Made by a program: the position numbers and the translations under genes. The notes under the pieces are model-generated. The model was not told the origin of the DNA. It made no database searches and saw nothing but the letters and a program-made list of their open reading frames with translations. A stretch of 64,000 nucleotides of DNA from GCA-020356105 sp964347475 (lineage in GTDB: Bacteria > Pseudomonadota > Alphaproteobacteria > UBA8366 > JADFVY01): assembly GCA_964347475.1 (NCBI GenBank), contig CAYFYY010000005.1, positions 1-64,000 on the forward strand, in the 5' to 3' direction. Numbering within the stretch: position 1 is the stretch's first letter; each line of letters opens with the position of its first letter. This document shows, piece after piece, positions 15,212 through 24,244 of the stretch.

Positions 15212-17929
15212 ATGGTGAACTTGAAGATTAACGGCCGGACGGTATCGGTTGAAGAGGACAAAACCGTCCTCGAAGCCTGCCGCGCCGCCGAGGTCTATGT
15301 GCCGACCCTCTGCGACGATCCGCAGCTCGAGCCGTACGGAGCGTGCCGCCTGTGCATCGTCAAGATCGAGGGTCTGCGTGGCCTGCCCACCGCCTGCACC
15401 ACGCCTGCGGCGGATGGGATGAAGGTCACCACCGAGGACCCCGAGATCCTAAATGTGCGCCGCTGGACGATGCAGCTCCTGCTCGCCGACCACCCGCTGG
15501 ACTGCCTGACCTGTACGCAGTCCGGAAAATGCGGTCTGCAGAGCGTTGCCCAGCATCTGGGGATCCGCGAGCGCGTGCTGCAGCCGATGGCGCGCGAGGC
15601 GAAGATCGACGACTCGAACGCCTGCTATGCCATCGACATGCGCAAGTGCATCCTGTGCGGCCTGTGCGTGCGCGCCTGCGACGAGGTGCAGCATCTGGGC
15701 GCCATCGATATCGTCAAACGCGGCTACGCGAGCGCGATCGAGCCGTTCGGCGGCGGCCCGATCGTGGAATCGATCTGCGAGACATGCGGAGAATGCGTGG
15801 AGCGCTGCCCGACCGGAGCCATCACACCGCGCCAGTACCTCCGGCCGGAACGCGAAGTTTCGACCGTGTGCCCGTACTGCGGCACCGGTTGCCGGATCGT
15901 TCTGGGCGCGCGGGGCGATACCGTGGTGAGCGCCCGCGGCGACGTCGACGCCCCGGTCTCGCGCGGGCGGCTGTGCGTGAAGGGACGCTTCGGGTCGTTC
16001 GAGTTCGTCTCTCATCCCGACCGCCTGAAGACCCCGCTGATCCGGACCGACGACGGGTTCCGCGAAGCGACCTGGGAGGAGGCGCTCGGCCTCGTCGTCG
16101 GAAACCTGAAGAAGTACAAGGGCGACGCCTTCGGGGGCTTGTCGTCGGCCAAGGTCACCAACGAGGACAACTACGTTTTTCAGAAATTCGTGCGCGCCGC
16201 CATGGGCACGAACAGCGTCGACCATTGCGCCCGCCTGTGCCACTCCTCCACCGTCGCGGGGCTCCGGCAGTCCTTCGGCTCCGGCGCGATGACCAACCCC
16301 GCCGACGACCTGCTGCAGGCGGACGTCATCCTCGTGACAGGCTCGAACACAACCGAGAACCACCCGATCATCGGGCTCAGGATCCGCGAGGCGGTGGCGC
16401 GCGGCGCGCAGCTCTTGCTGTTCGATCCTCGCCGCATCCAGCTGAGCGAGATCGCCACCGTCTGGGCGCGGCAGCGGCCAGGCACGGACGTGGCCTGGAT
16501 CAACGGGCTCATGCACGTGATCATCCGCGAGGGCCTGATAAACACCGCGTTCATCGAGTCCCGCACCGAGGGATTCGAGGCCGTGAAGGCGCTCGTGGCC
16601 ACATACACGCCCGAACGTGTGTCCGAGATCACCGGCATTCCGGCCGAGCTGATCGTCGAGGCGGCTCGTCTTTATGCCTCCGCGGAGCGGGCCTCCCTCG
16701 TCTATTCGATGGGGATAACGCAACATACGACAGGCGTCGACAATGTCCGCTCGCTCGCCAATCTGGCGATGATGACCGGGCAGATCGGCCGGCCCGGCAC
16801 CGGCGTCAATCCGTTGCGCGGCCAGAGCAACGTCCAGGGTGCGTGCGACATGGGCGCGCTGCCGAACTTCTATCCCGGCTATCAGGACGTGGCCAATCCC
16901 GAAGCGCACGCCAAGTTCGAGAAGGCGTGGAACGCCCAGCTGTCCGCCGAGCCGGGGATGACGATAACCGAGATGCTGCCCGCAATTTGCGAGGGCAAGG
17001 TCAAGGCCCTGTACATCATGGGAGAGAATCCGATCCTCTCCGATGCCGACGTCACCCATGTCGAGGAGGCGCTGCGCAATCTCGAGTTCCTCGTGGTCCA
17101 GGACATCTTCCTGACCGAGACGGCGAAGCTTGCCGATGTCGTGCTGCCGGCGTCTTCCTACGCCGAACGCGACGGGACCTACACCAACACCGAGCGCCAG
17201 GTCCAGCTGACGACGCCGGTCGTGCGGCCGCCCGGGCAGGCACGCCGGGACTGGGAGATCATTTGTGAGATCGCGACTGCGGTCGGCTACCCGATGTCCT
17301 ATGCATCGACGGCGGAGATCAGCGATGAGATGAGGCGTCTTACGCCGTCCTATGCCGGGATCTCGCATGCGCGGCTCGCAGCTGGGGAGCGGCTCCACTG
17401 GCCCTGCCCGGCGGAGGACCATGCGGGCACGCCGATCCTGCACGACGGCAAATTCGCCCGCGGGCTTGGCCAGTTCCATCCGGTCGAATACAAGCCGGCG
17501 GACGAGGAGACCGACGCGTCATATCCGATCGTGTTGACGACGGGCCGGATGCTCGAGCATTACCACACCGGCACGATGTCGCGGCGAAGCGACGGCCTGA
17601 ACGGCCTCGTCCCCGGGCCATTCGTCGAGGTCAACGGCGCCGACGCTAAGAAGATTCGCATCAAGGACGGCGATCGCGTGACGGTGACCTCGCGCCGCGG
17701 CTCGATCACCCTGCCGGCCAAGGTGGGCAGCCGTGTGGAAACCGGCGTCCTGTTCATCCCGTTCCACTTCTGGGAGGCGGCGGCAAACGTTCTGACCAAC
17801 CCGGCCTCGGATCCAACATCTGGAATTCCGGAGTTCAAGGTCTGCGCCGTGCGGCTGGAGCGCGCGCCGGTGTCCGGCGAAAGCACGAACACACGCGCGA
17901 ACGGATCAGGCGTTACGCAGTTCAAATAG
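15212..17929 (+). CDS. fdhF: Formate dehydrogenase catalytic (alpha) subunit, Mo/W-bis-MGD
   Basis: A cytoplasmic 905-residue subunit oxidising formate to CO2. N-terminal [2Fe-2S] ligands Cys34, Cys45, Cys48 and Cys62; a His/Cys 4Fe-4S segment (HPLDCLTCTQSGKC); two ferredoxin motifs (CILCGLCVRAC and CETCGECVERC); then the molybdopterin domain starting with 4Fe-4S motif CPYCGTGC (220-227). The metal ligand is Cys343 in HCARLCHSSTVAG, so this is a cysteine and not selenocysteine enzyme. There is no Tat signal. GAGGA at 15201-15205 favours the ATG at 15212 over the ATG at 15206 that overlaps the upstream stop. fdhD is absent from the window. Its 3' end overlaps quiC tail-to-tail by 24 bp. Confidence 0.93.
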   Translation: MVNLKINGRTVSVEEDKTVLEACRAAEVYVPTLCDDPQLEPYGACRLCIVKIEGLRGLPTACTTPAADGMKVTTEDPEILNVRRWTMQLLLADHPLDCLTCTQSGKCGLQSVAQHLGIRERVLQPMAREAKIDDSNACYAIDMRKCILCGLCVRACDEVQHLGAIDIVKRGYASAIEPFGGGPIVESICETCGECVERCPTGAITPRQYLRPEREVSTVCPYCGTGCRIVLGARGDTVVSARGDVDAPVSRGRLCVKGRFGSFEFVSHPDRLKTPLIRTDDGFREATWEEALGLVVGNLKKYKGDAFGGLSSAKVTNEDNYVFQKFVRAAMGTNSVDHCARLCHSSTVAGLRQSFGSGAMTNPADDLLQADVILVTGSNTTENHPIIGLRIREAVARGAQLLLFDPRRIQLSEIATVWARQRPGTDVAWINGLMHVIIREGLINTAFIESRTEGFEAVKALVATYTPERVSEITGIPAELIVEAARLYASAERASLVYSMGITQHTTGVDNVRSLANLAMMTGQIGRPGTGVNPLRGQSNVQGACDMGALPNFYPGYQDVANPEAHAKFEKAWNAQLSAEPGMTITEMLPAICEGKVKALYIMGENPILSDADVTHVEEALRNLEFLVVQDIFLTETAKLADVVLPASSYAERDGTYTNTERQVQLTTPVVRPPGQARRDWEIICEIATAVGYPMSYASTAEISDEMRRLTPSYAGISHARLAAGERLHWPCPAEDHAGTPILHDGKFARGLGQFHPVEYKPADEETDASYPIVLTTGRMLEHYHTGTMSRRSDGLNGLVPGPFVEVNGADAKKIRIKDGDRVTVTSRRGSITLPAKVGSRVETGVLFIPFHFWEAAANVLTNPASDPTSGIPEFKVCAVRLERAPVSGESTNTRANGSGVTQFK

Positions 17930-19774
17930 CAGGTTTTGTACTTCTTCATAGTCGCGTGCCTGGGCGGCGATACGCACCGGCGCGTTGACGGCACCGAAGC
18001 CGGCATAGCCGTTGCGCTGCACCACCTCGAAAAACAGACCGTTGACATCCCGCGTGAAGAGCTGGAAGTACGGCCGTCCCTCGCCGTCCTGGTCATAAAG
18101 GATATTGTGCGCGCGCATCGGCTCGATGAGGTCCCGCTCGAGGTCGAACCGCAGGAGCAGGTCGTCGTAATAGTTGGCCGGCACCTGGAGGACCATCTCG
18201 GGATCCATGGCCTTCGCGTAGGCGAAGATGTCATCGCAGCTGAACGCGAAATGCTGGTAGGCGGCGAGCACGTTGCGGGCCAGGAAGCGCTGCACCATGG
18301 TACTGGGCCCGATCGACGAGTTCAGGGCCAGGCGAATGCGCCCGGAATCGTTCGACAGGACCCGGCTGCGCACGGTGCCATGGGGGTCGATGATGTCCAC
18401 CTGCTCGTCGGATGCGAACCGGAACATGGCGCGGTAAAACAGGAGGCCAGTCAGGAATTCGGTGGGCGCAACGGCTTGAGTGTAGTGGTCGATCGTCTGC
18501 AAACCGGTGCCGGCAACGGGCGCCCGGGTTCCCACGGCCTCGAAGTCCACGTCGTGGAACGCCGGCGCGTCCGGCCCCCCGTCCAGCAAGAAGATCATGT
18601 CGCCCCCGAGCCCGCGGAGCGCCGGGATGTCCAGCTCTCCGGGGTTGGCCAAATGCGATACCTCGCCCCCCAGCTGCTGGCCGATCCGGTCGATCATGCC
18701 CGGCAGGTTATCGACGCGGAACGCCAGGGCGCAGACCGACACGCCGTGCATCAGGAAATAGGAATGGGCGGGCCCGCGTTTCTCCTCGTTGAGCACGAGA
18801 TTGATGTCGCCCTGCCGATACAGCGAGACCTTCTTCGACTTGTGACGGTGGGTGAGGACGAATCCCAGCGCCGCCACCAAGCGCTTGAGATCCTCGGCCT
18901 CGGCCCCGGCGCAGGCGAATTCGATGAAGCCGATATCCTGGACCGACGGGGGCGCCGCCGCGTCGGCGCTCGTCGCCTCGTCCAACAGACGAAAAGCGCG
19001 AATACCGTCGCTCGCGATGGTCTTCGGGGGCATGGCCCGCACCTGATCGTTGAAGATCTCCATGGAGATCGGCCCCTCGTATCCCTTGGTCTTGAGGGTC
19101 GCAAACAGGTCGGCGACGGGCAGGTCGCCCTGTCCCGGAAAGAGCCGGAAATGCCGGGCCAGCAGCCGCACATCCATCTTGGCCGTCGGCGCGTCGGCCA
19201 GATGGACGAGGAATATCCGGCCCGGATCGATCGCCTCCAAGGCCTCGAAATCGGCGCCGACCGCCAAGGTATGCACGACACCGAGAACGAGTCCGAGATT
19301 CGGGCGGCCGGCTTTCTCTACGATCTGCCAGGCATCGACGTAGGTGCGCACGGCGGCACTCGTCGCCAGGGCCTCATAGCCGAGGCGAAGGCCGCGTTCC
19401 GCCGCCATATCGGCCAGCATGGCGAGATCGGCCGCGGCGCGATCCGGATCGTCGATGGTATCCGCGCGGGTGTTGGCGCAGACGATCAGGAGGGGTGCAC
19501 CCAGGTCAACGGCCAGATCGAGAAATCGTTCTGCGCGCTTGACGTTCCACGCGCGGCGCGCATCCGGCGACGCCTCGAAATCGCGCAGGGATTGGAGACT
19601 GAACACCTCGAGGCCGGAATCGGCGATGAAGCGGGCCACCTCTGCAGGCGCGCCGTCGCAATAGACCAGGTCTTCGCGGAAAATCTCTATACCGTCGAAA
19701 CCCGCCTTCGCTGCCGCCTCGATCTTGTTCGGCAGCGGTCCGGAAAAGGAGAGCGACGAGATCCCGCGCTTCAT
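17906..19774 (-). CDS. quiC: 3-dehydroshikimate dehydratase, QuiC type (TIM barrel + HPPD-like domain)
   Basis: It converts 3-dehydroshikimate to protocatechuate in quinate/shikimate catabolism. The 622-residue fusion has an N-terminal sugar-isomerase-like TIM barrel (about 1-290, starting MKRGISSLSFSGPLPNKIEAAAKAGFDGIEIF, with metal-site stretches such as VHLADAP and MEIFND). A C-terminal vicinal-oxygen-chelate region (about 300-620) resembles 4-hydroxyphenylpyruvate dioxygenase, with GFGAVNAP near the end. This is the bacterial QuiC1 architecture. I start at the ATG at 19774 (GGGAGACAGG upstream); the longer frame adds 27 unlikely residues. It is convergent with fdhF and overlaps it. aroQ and aroE homologues nearby support the pathway. 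Confidence 0.88.
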   Translation of the reverse strand: MKRGISSLSFSGPLPNKIEAAAKAGFDGIEIFREDLVYCDGAPAEVARFIADSGLEVFSLQSLRDFEASPDARRAWNVKRAERFLDLAVDLGAPLLIVCANTRADTIDDPDRAAADLAMLADMAAERGLRLGYEALATSAAVRTYVDAWQIVEKAGRPNLGLVLGVVHTLAVGADFEALEAIDPGRIFLVHLADAPTAKMDVRLLARHFRLFPGQGDLPVADLFATLKTKGYEGPISMEIFNDQVRAMPPKTIASDGIRAFRLLDEATSADAAAPPSVQDIGFIEFACAGAEAEDLKRLVAALGFVLTHRHKSKKVSLYRQGDINLVLNEEKRGPAHSYFLMHGVSVCALAFRVDNLPGMIDRIGQQLGGEVSHLANPGELDIPALRGLGGDMIFLLDGGPDAPAFHDVDFEAVGTRAPVAGTGLQTIDHYTQAVAPTEFLTGLLFYRAMFRFASDEQVDIIDPHGTVRSRVLSNDSGRIRLALNSSIGPSTMVQRFLARNVLAAYQHFAFSCDDIFAYAKAMDPEMVLQVPANYYDDLLLRFDLERDLIEPMRAHNILYDQDGEGRPYFQLFTRDVNGLFFEVVQRNGYAGFGAVNAPVRIAAQARDYEEVQNLLFELRNA

Positions 19775-19864
19775 GTCCTGTCTCCCGAGAGAATCGCTGT
19801 CGAGTGTAACCGCTACCGCGGTAAACGAAAACGATCTTGGCGACGTATCGGCCACGTCGACCGC

Positions 19865-20773
19865 TCACCCCCACGGGCGCTGGCTTACCGCGGTTTTCAT
19901 TTCCGTTCGCAGGTCGTCGATCAATTCCTCGGCGAAAATCGACAAGGGTTCGTCGGCGCTGACGACAGCGTAGGTCCGGAACGGCGTGGCCTCTGAAATG
20001 GACAGCCGGACCACGCCGGGCAGGTCGCGGGCGCACACCGAGAATTCGTCGATGATGGCAACGCCCAACCCCTGGCGCACCAAGGCGTACACCGTCTGCG
20101 CGAAGCGGGCGCGGATGGAGAGTTCGAAGCCGTGGCCATGTGCCTCGAAGGCCGACGCGATGATCCGCCCGTACGGGTCGTTGGGATCGATCCCGATCAG
20201 AGGAAAGACTGCGAGTTCGGCAAGTGACACCTCCTTGCGGCCGGCCAGATCGTGCCCATCCGGGACGATGGCGACAAGACTGCCCACGGCAAGGGCATGC
20301 GACATCAACCCCGGGTGGTCGATCTTGTAGCTCATGGCCACGACCTCGCCCTTCTTGAGGAGGAGATAATCGATCGCCTCCTCGATCTTGAGGACGTTGA
20401 TCTCCATTTTCAGATCCGGGAATTTCCCGCGCAGCCGCTTCACCACACGTGGCAGGATGTGCTGCGAGATGCTGGGCACGGAAGCAAAGGAAAAGACCGT
20501 CGAAACGCCTTTTTTCAGCTGGTCGATCGCGTATTGAAGGTCCTCGACCTTCTGGAATACCGCGTTGACCTGGCCGAACACGCTTTGCGCCTCGCGCGTG
20601 GGGATAAACCGTCCGTGCCGCCGCGCGAATAGGCGGATGCCGAGCTGGTTTTCGGCATGTTTCATCGCGCGGCTGACGCCCGGCGCGGATACGTTGAGCA
20701 GTTCGGCCGCGCCATTGACGGTGCCGGCCACCATGATGGCGCGGATCACTTCGATCTGCCGCAGCGTCAGCAC
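19865..20773 (-). CDS. LysR-family transcriptional regulator
   Basis: A 302-residue protein with the LysR N-terminal winged helix-turn-helix (LTLRQIEVIRAIMVAGTVNGAAELLNVSAPGVSRAMKHAE) and the periplasmic-binding-protein-like effector domain after a linker helix. The GTG at 20773 places the HTH at the usual distance from the N-terminus; the 54 residues before it in the open frame are not protein-like. It is divergent from the HMG-CoA lyase-like gene (157 bp apart) and stands in line with quiC. It therefore probably controls one or both in response to a shikimate-related or pathway metabolite. Confidence 0.88.
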   Translation of the reverse strand: MLTLRQIEVIRAIMVAGTVNGAAELLNVSAPGVSRAMKHAENQLGIRLFARRHGRFIPTREAQSVFGQVNAVFQKVEDLQYAIDQLKKGVSTVFSFASVPSISQHILPRVVKRLRGKFPDLKMEINVLKIEEAIDYLLLKKGEVVAMSYKIDHPGLMSHALAVGSLVAIVPDGHDLAGRKEVSLAELAVFPLIGIDPNDPYGRIIASAFEAHGHGFELSIRARFAQTVYALVRQGLGVAIIDEFSVCARDLPGVVRLSISEATPFRTYAVVSADEPLSIFAEELIDDLRTEMKTAVSQRPWG

Positions 20774-20802
20774 ATGAGACCCCGATCCTTTGTCGTGCCT
20801 CG

Positions 20803-20850
20803 AATTAACATGATGTTTGCATAATGAGCAATATCTGTAATTGATGTTAC
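20803..20850. promoter_or_regulatory. AT-rich divergent promoter with short palindromes (candidate LysR site)
   Basis: In the gap between the divergent LysR and lyase genes, AACAT-G-ATGTT (20807-20817) and GTAA-N6-TTAC (20837-20850) are inverted repeats in an otherwise unusually AT-rich segment. LysR proteins bind imperfect dyads of T-N11-A form in just such places. The assignment is by position and symmetry only. Confidence 0.35.
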
Positions 20851-20929
20851 GACAGAAACGGCTTGAGATGAGAGGAAGTGGATCGCCACCCGAACGTTTC
20901 GAGACGAGCCATCCCGCGCGAGACCATCC

Positions 20930-21835
20930 ATGCACGATCCGGTCGACAACGTAGTGATCGAGGACGAGTCCCTAAGAGACGGCCTGCAGATCGAACAACG
21001 TGCCTTCTCTGTCGAGGAGAAGTTGCACTTCATCCGTGGCATGGAATCGTGCGGCGTGCGCCGCATCCAGGTTGGATCCTTCGTGCATCCGAAATGGGTG
21101 CCGCAGATGGCCAACACCGACGAGCTGATTGCAGAGCTGGAGCCGAAGCCGGGCGTTACCTATACCGCGCTGGTGCTCAATGACCGGGGCCTCGATCGGG
21201 CCATTTCCGCCGGGGTGAAGCATCTCAGCATGTCCATTTCGGCAAGTGAGGAGCACAGCCTGAAGAACACCAACCGGACGCTGGAACAGGCAAAGGCCGA
21301 TATCGTGCCGGTAATCGAACGCGCGGTCGCGGAAGGCATCGCGGTGCGCGCCGGAATCCAGTCCGCTCTGGGCTGTGGATACGGCGGCGATGTCCCCCTT
21401 GCGCGGGTCTGCGAGATCGCCGCCATGTATAGCACCCTCGGCGTTCGGGAAATCAACATCGCCGATACGTCCGGCCTCGGGAATCCCCGCTCCGTTACCG
21501 CGGCCGTCACCGAGGTTCGCAAGGTGGTCGATCCGGCAATCGCGATCTCGCTGCACCTGCACGATACCCGCGGCCTCGGCATCGCCAACATGGTCGCGGG
21601 CCTGCAAGCGGGCGTGGCCATTTTCGATGCGGCTCTCGCCGGGCTGGGAGGGTGCCCGTTCGTGCCCGGCGCCGCCGGCAACATCGCCACCGAGGATGCG
21701 GCGTATGCCCTCGGGGAAATGGGCGTTTCGACGGGCATCGACTGGAAGGCGCTGTGCAGCCTGGCCCTGGAGATGGAAGGCATTCTCGGGCGCAAATTGC
21801 CGAGCCGCATGGCCCACGTTCTCGCGGCGGCGTGA
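20930..21835 (+). CDS. HMG-CoA lyase-like (HMGL/DRE-TIM) aldolase
   Basis: A 301-residue DRE-TIM metallolyase: the divalent metal and base motif appears as ESLRDGLQIEQ near the N-terminus and the metal-binding HLHDTRG lies in the second half, with a glycine-rich C-terminal GGCPFVPGAAGNIATED typical of HMG-CoA lyases. These enzymes split 3-hydroxy-3-methylglutaryl-CoA or related 3-hydroxyacyl-CoA thioesters. Given the acylating aldehyde dehydrogenase and CoA transferase in the same run, the true substrate may be another branched hydroxyacyl-CoA. It is the first gene of the plus-strand set that follows the LysR regulator. Confidence 0.82.
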   Translation: MHDPVDNVVIEDESLRDGLQIEQRAFSVEEKLHFIRGMESCGVRRIQVGSFVHPKWVPQMANTDELIAELEPKPGVTYTALVLNDRGLDRAISAGVKHLSMSISASEEHSLKNTNRTLEQAKADIVPVIERAVAEGIAVRAGIQSALGCGYGGDVPLARVCEIAAMYSTLGVREINIADTSGLGNPRSVTAAVTEVRKVVDPAIAISLHLHDTRGLGIANMVAGLQAGVAIFDAALAGLGGCPFVPGAAGNIATEDAAYALGEMGVSTGIDWKALCSLALEMEGILGRKLPSRMAHVLAAA

Positions 21836-21882
21836 CGGACCGCGGGGCGAACGGCGCACGGACATACTCGGAGACTCTTAAA

Positions 21883-22734
21883 ATGGGACACCAGTTTTCG
21901 TTGGCACATCTTACCCTGATCGGCTGCTCCGCACCGGAACTGACCTATATCGCCGCACGCGCAGGCTACGACTTCGTGAGCTTGCGGTTGATCCCCATGG
22001 GGGTACCGGGGGAATGCGCTTGCCTGCCGCAGGACAAGATGATGATCCGCGCGACGAAGAGCGCGCTCGATGCGACGGGGATCAGGCTGCACGACCTCGA
22101 GCTGGCCCGCATCCTCGCCGACCGGGATCCGAAGACCTATGTACCGGCGATGGAGGTAGCGGCCGAGCTGGGGGCGCGCCACGTGATCTCGAGCGCCTGG
22201 ACAAAGGACCGCACCGATCGCGATTTCCTCGTCGAGCGCTACGCGGAAATCTGCGATCTGGCGAAGCCATTCGGCCTGACGGTGGACCTCGAGTTTCCGA
22301 CCTTTTCCCGCCTGACCAGCCTTCAGGAGGCGGCCGACATCGTGCGTGCGGCCGGCCGTCGCAACGGCGGCATCCTGATCGACACCCTCTATGCCCACTT
22401 CTCGAAGCTCGATCCGGCGGAGGTCGACACACTGCCGGCAGAGTGGTTTCATTTCGTGCACATCGCCGACACAGTGCGGGACGTCCCAAAGGGTCGGGAC
22501 GGAATGATCCGGATTGCGCGCGACGAACGGCTGTATCCGGGTGAAGGATGCATTGATTTCGCGGCGCTGCTCGAACAGCTGCCGCCCGTGACCTACTCGA
22601 TCGAACTTCCGAATCTCAAACGGGTCGAAGAACTGGGATACGAAGGGCATGCACGCCGCTGTCTGGACTCGGCGAAGCGGCATCTGGCGCCGAGTTCGCA
22701 CACCGAAATACCAGCCAGAAGGTACACAGCATGA
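21883..22734 (+). CDS. Sugar phosphate isomerase/epimerase-like TIM barrel protein
   Basis: A 283-residue AP-endonuclease-2-type barrel (xylose isomerase-like). Visible metal-site elements are DLEF in the middle and the strand FHFVHIADT, followed by YPGEGCIDF and YSIELPN. Substrate specificity cannot be told from sequence: relatives include hydroxypyruvate isomerase, inosose isomerase and dehydroshikimate dehydratases. I start at the ATG at 21883, with GGAG about 10 nt upstream; the longer frame is a shadow of the previous gene. It overlaps the next start by 4 nt, so it is translated with the aldehyde dehydrogenase. Confidence 0.8.
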   Translation: MGHQFSLAHLTLIGCSAPELTYIAARAGYDFVSLRLIPMGVPGECACLPQDKMMIRATKSALDATGIRLHDLELARILADRDPKTYVPAMEVAAELGARHVISSAWTKDRTDRDFLVERYAEICDLAKPFGLTVDLEFPTFSRLTSLQEAADIVRAAGRRNGGILIDTLYAHFSKLDPAEVDTLPAEWFHFVHIADTVRDVPKGRDGMIRIARDERLYPGEGCIDFAALLEQLPPVTYSIELPNLKRVEELGYEGHARRCLDSAKRHLAPSSHTEIPARRYTA

Positions 22735-24158
22735 AGCTCAAGGAGGCAAGGATGGCGCGCGAGATCACTGGCGACGAACGGCAGTTGGCACAGGATCTGC
22801 TCTTCCGCGCACGGGCGGCCATGAAGGCCGTCGAGGATTACGACCAGGAACGGGTGGACCGCATCTGCCGCGCCATCGGCTGGGCTACCGCCAATGAGAG
22901 GACCTTCACCCGCCTGGCCCAGATGGGTGTCGATGAAAGCGGGCTCGGCGACCGCGAGGGGCGGCCCGGCAAGCGGTTCAAGATCATGGGCGTGCTGCGC
23001 GACGCCCTGCGTCAGAAAAGCATCGGCGTGGTCGAGGAGGATCCGGCCAGTGGCATCGTGAAATATGCCAAGCCCGCCGGCGTCATCGCCTCGCTGATCC
23101 CGACCACGAACCCGGCGCTCACCCCGCCGGTGACGGCGATCTACGCGCTGAAGTGCCGCGACGCGGTGATCTTCTCGCCGCACCCGCGATCGAAAAAGAC
23201 GACCTACGAGACCGTCCGTGTCATGCGCGAAACCCTCAAGGAGCTGGGCGCGCCGGAGGATCTCCTACAGTGCGTCGAGCGTCCGAGCATTCCCCTCACG
23301 CAGGAGCTGATGTCGATCTGCGACCTGACCATGGCGACCGGCGGCAAGATGATGGTGGAGGCGGCCTACAGTTCGGGCAAGCCGGCCTACGGTGTGGGCG
23401 CCGGGAACTCCACCATCGTCATCGACGAGACGGCCGACGTCGCCGAGGCGGCGCGCAACACGCGAATCAGCAAGACCTCGGACTTCGGATCGGGCTGCTC
23501 GGCCGACGGTAACATGCTGGTCGACGCCCGGCTCCATGATGCCATGATCGATCAGCTTCAGGTCGAGGGCGGCTATCTGTGCAGTGACGCGGAAAAGGCC
23601 CTGCTCGAACAGGCCCTGTGGGACGACGCGGGCCACCGCACCATCAACACGGTGGCAATCGCCGCACAGAAGATCGCCGAGATCGCCGGTTTCAGCATTC
23701 CTGACGACCGCAAATTCCTGATCGTGCGGCAGCAGGACATTGGCCCCGAGCACAAGTTCTCGAGCGAAAAGCTGTGCGTCGTTCTGGCCGTCTACCGCTA
23801 CGAGGGATTCGATCAGGCTTTGCAGATGGTCCGCAACATCTACGAGGTGGGCGGTAGGGGCCACTCCTGCGGGATCTTCTCTTACGATGACGACCACATC
23901 GATGCCCTGGCCCGCGTCGCACCGGTGAGCCGTATGATGGTGCGGCAGCCGCAGTCCAAGGCCAATGCCGGCGCCTTCAACAACGGCATGCCGATGACCT
24001 CGAGCCTGGGCTGCGGCATCTGGGGCGGCAACATCACCAACGAGAACGTGCACCTGAAGCACTACATGAACGTAACCTGGGTCAGCCGACCCATTCCAGA
24101 GGACCGGCCGAGCGAGGAGGAACTGTTCGGCGAGTTCTACAACACCGAGACCCTGTAA
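22731..24158 (+). CDS. CoA-acylating aldehyde dehydrogenase (SauS/EutE-like)
   Basis: A 475-residue aldehyde dehydrogenase of the acylating branch, which turns an aldehyde into its acyl-CoA with NAD(P)+ or the reverse. The catalytic cysteine is probably Cys256 in TSDFGSGCSADG, and GVIASLIPTTNPALTPPVTAIYALK is the conserved cofactor-domain segment. The closest pattern I recall is sulfoacetaldehyde dehydrogenase (acylating), but no sulfonate-degradation partner is present here, so I do not call it SauS. It lacks the bacterial microcompartment encapsulation peptide. Its start overlaps the TIM-barrel stop by 4 nt; the ThDP enzyme follows after 86 bp. Confidence 0.82.
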   Translation: MKLKEARMAREITGDERQLAQDLLFRARAAMKAVEDYDQERVDRICRAIGWATANERTFTRLAQMGVDESGLGDREGRPGKRFKIMGVLRDALRQKSIGVVEEDPASGIVKYAKPAGVIASLIPTTNPALTPPVTAIYALKCRDAVIFSPHPRSKKTTYETVRVMRETLKELGAPEDLLQCVERPSIPLTQELMSICDLTMATGGKMMVEAAYSSGKPAYGVGAGNSTIVIDETADVAEAARNTRISKTSDFGSGCSADGNMLVDARLHDAMIDQLQVEGGYLCSDAEKALLEQALWDDAGHRTINTVAIAAQKIAEIAGFSIPDDRKFLIVRQQDIGPEHKFSSEKLCVVLAVYRYEGFDQALQMVRNIYEVGGRGHSCGIFSYDDDHIDALARVAPVSRMMVRQPQSKANAGAFNNGMPMTSSLGCGIWGGNITNENVHLKHYMNVTWVSRPIPEDRPSEEELFGEFYNTETL

Positions 24159-24244
24159 TCCTCCCTGCCGACTTGCACCAGGGGAAGGGCAGCCTCCTTC
24201 CCCGGGGTTGCTCTTCCCGGGGGATACGCCGACAGGAGGCGTCG

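Noticed and set aside
17936..19996. A 686-codon plus-strand frame opposite quiC
   Set aside because: quiC has the expected two-domain pattern; this frame has none and extends into the LysR gene.
22731..24158. Calling the acylating aldehyde dehydrogenase SauS (sulfoacetaldehyde)
   Set aside because: The catalytic region fits, but no sulfoacetate importer, ligase or sulfite exporter is nearby, so the substrate is left open.
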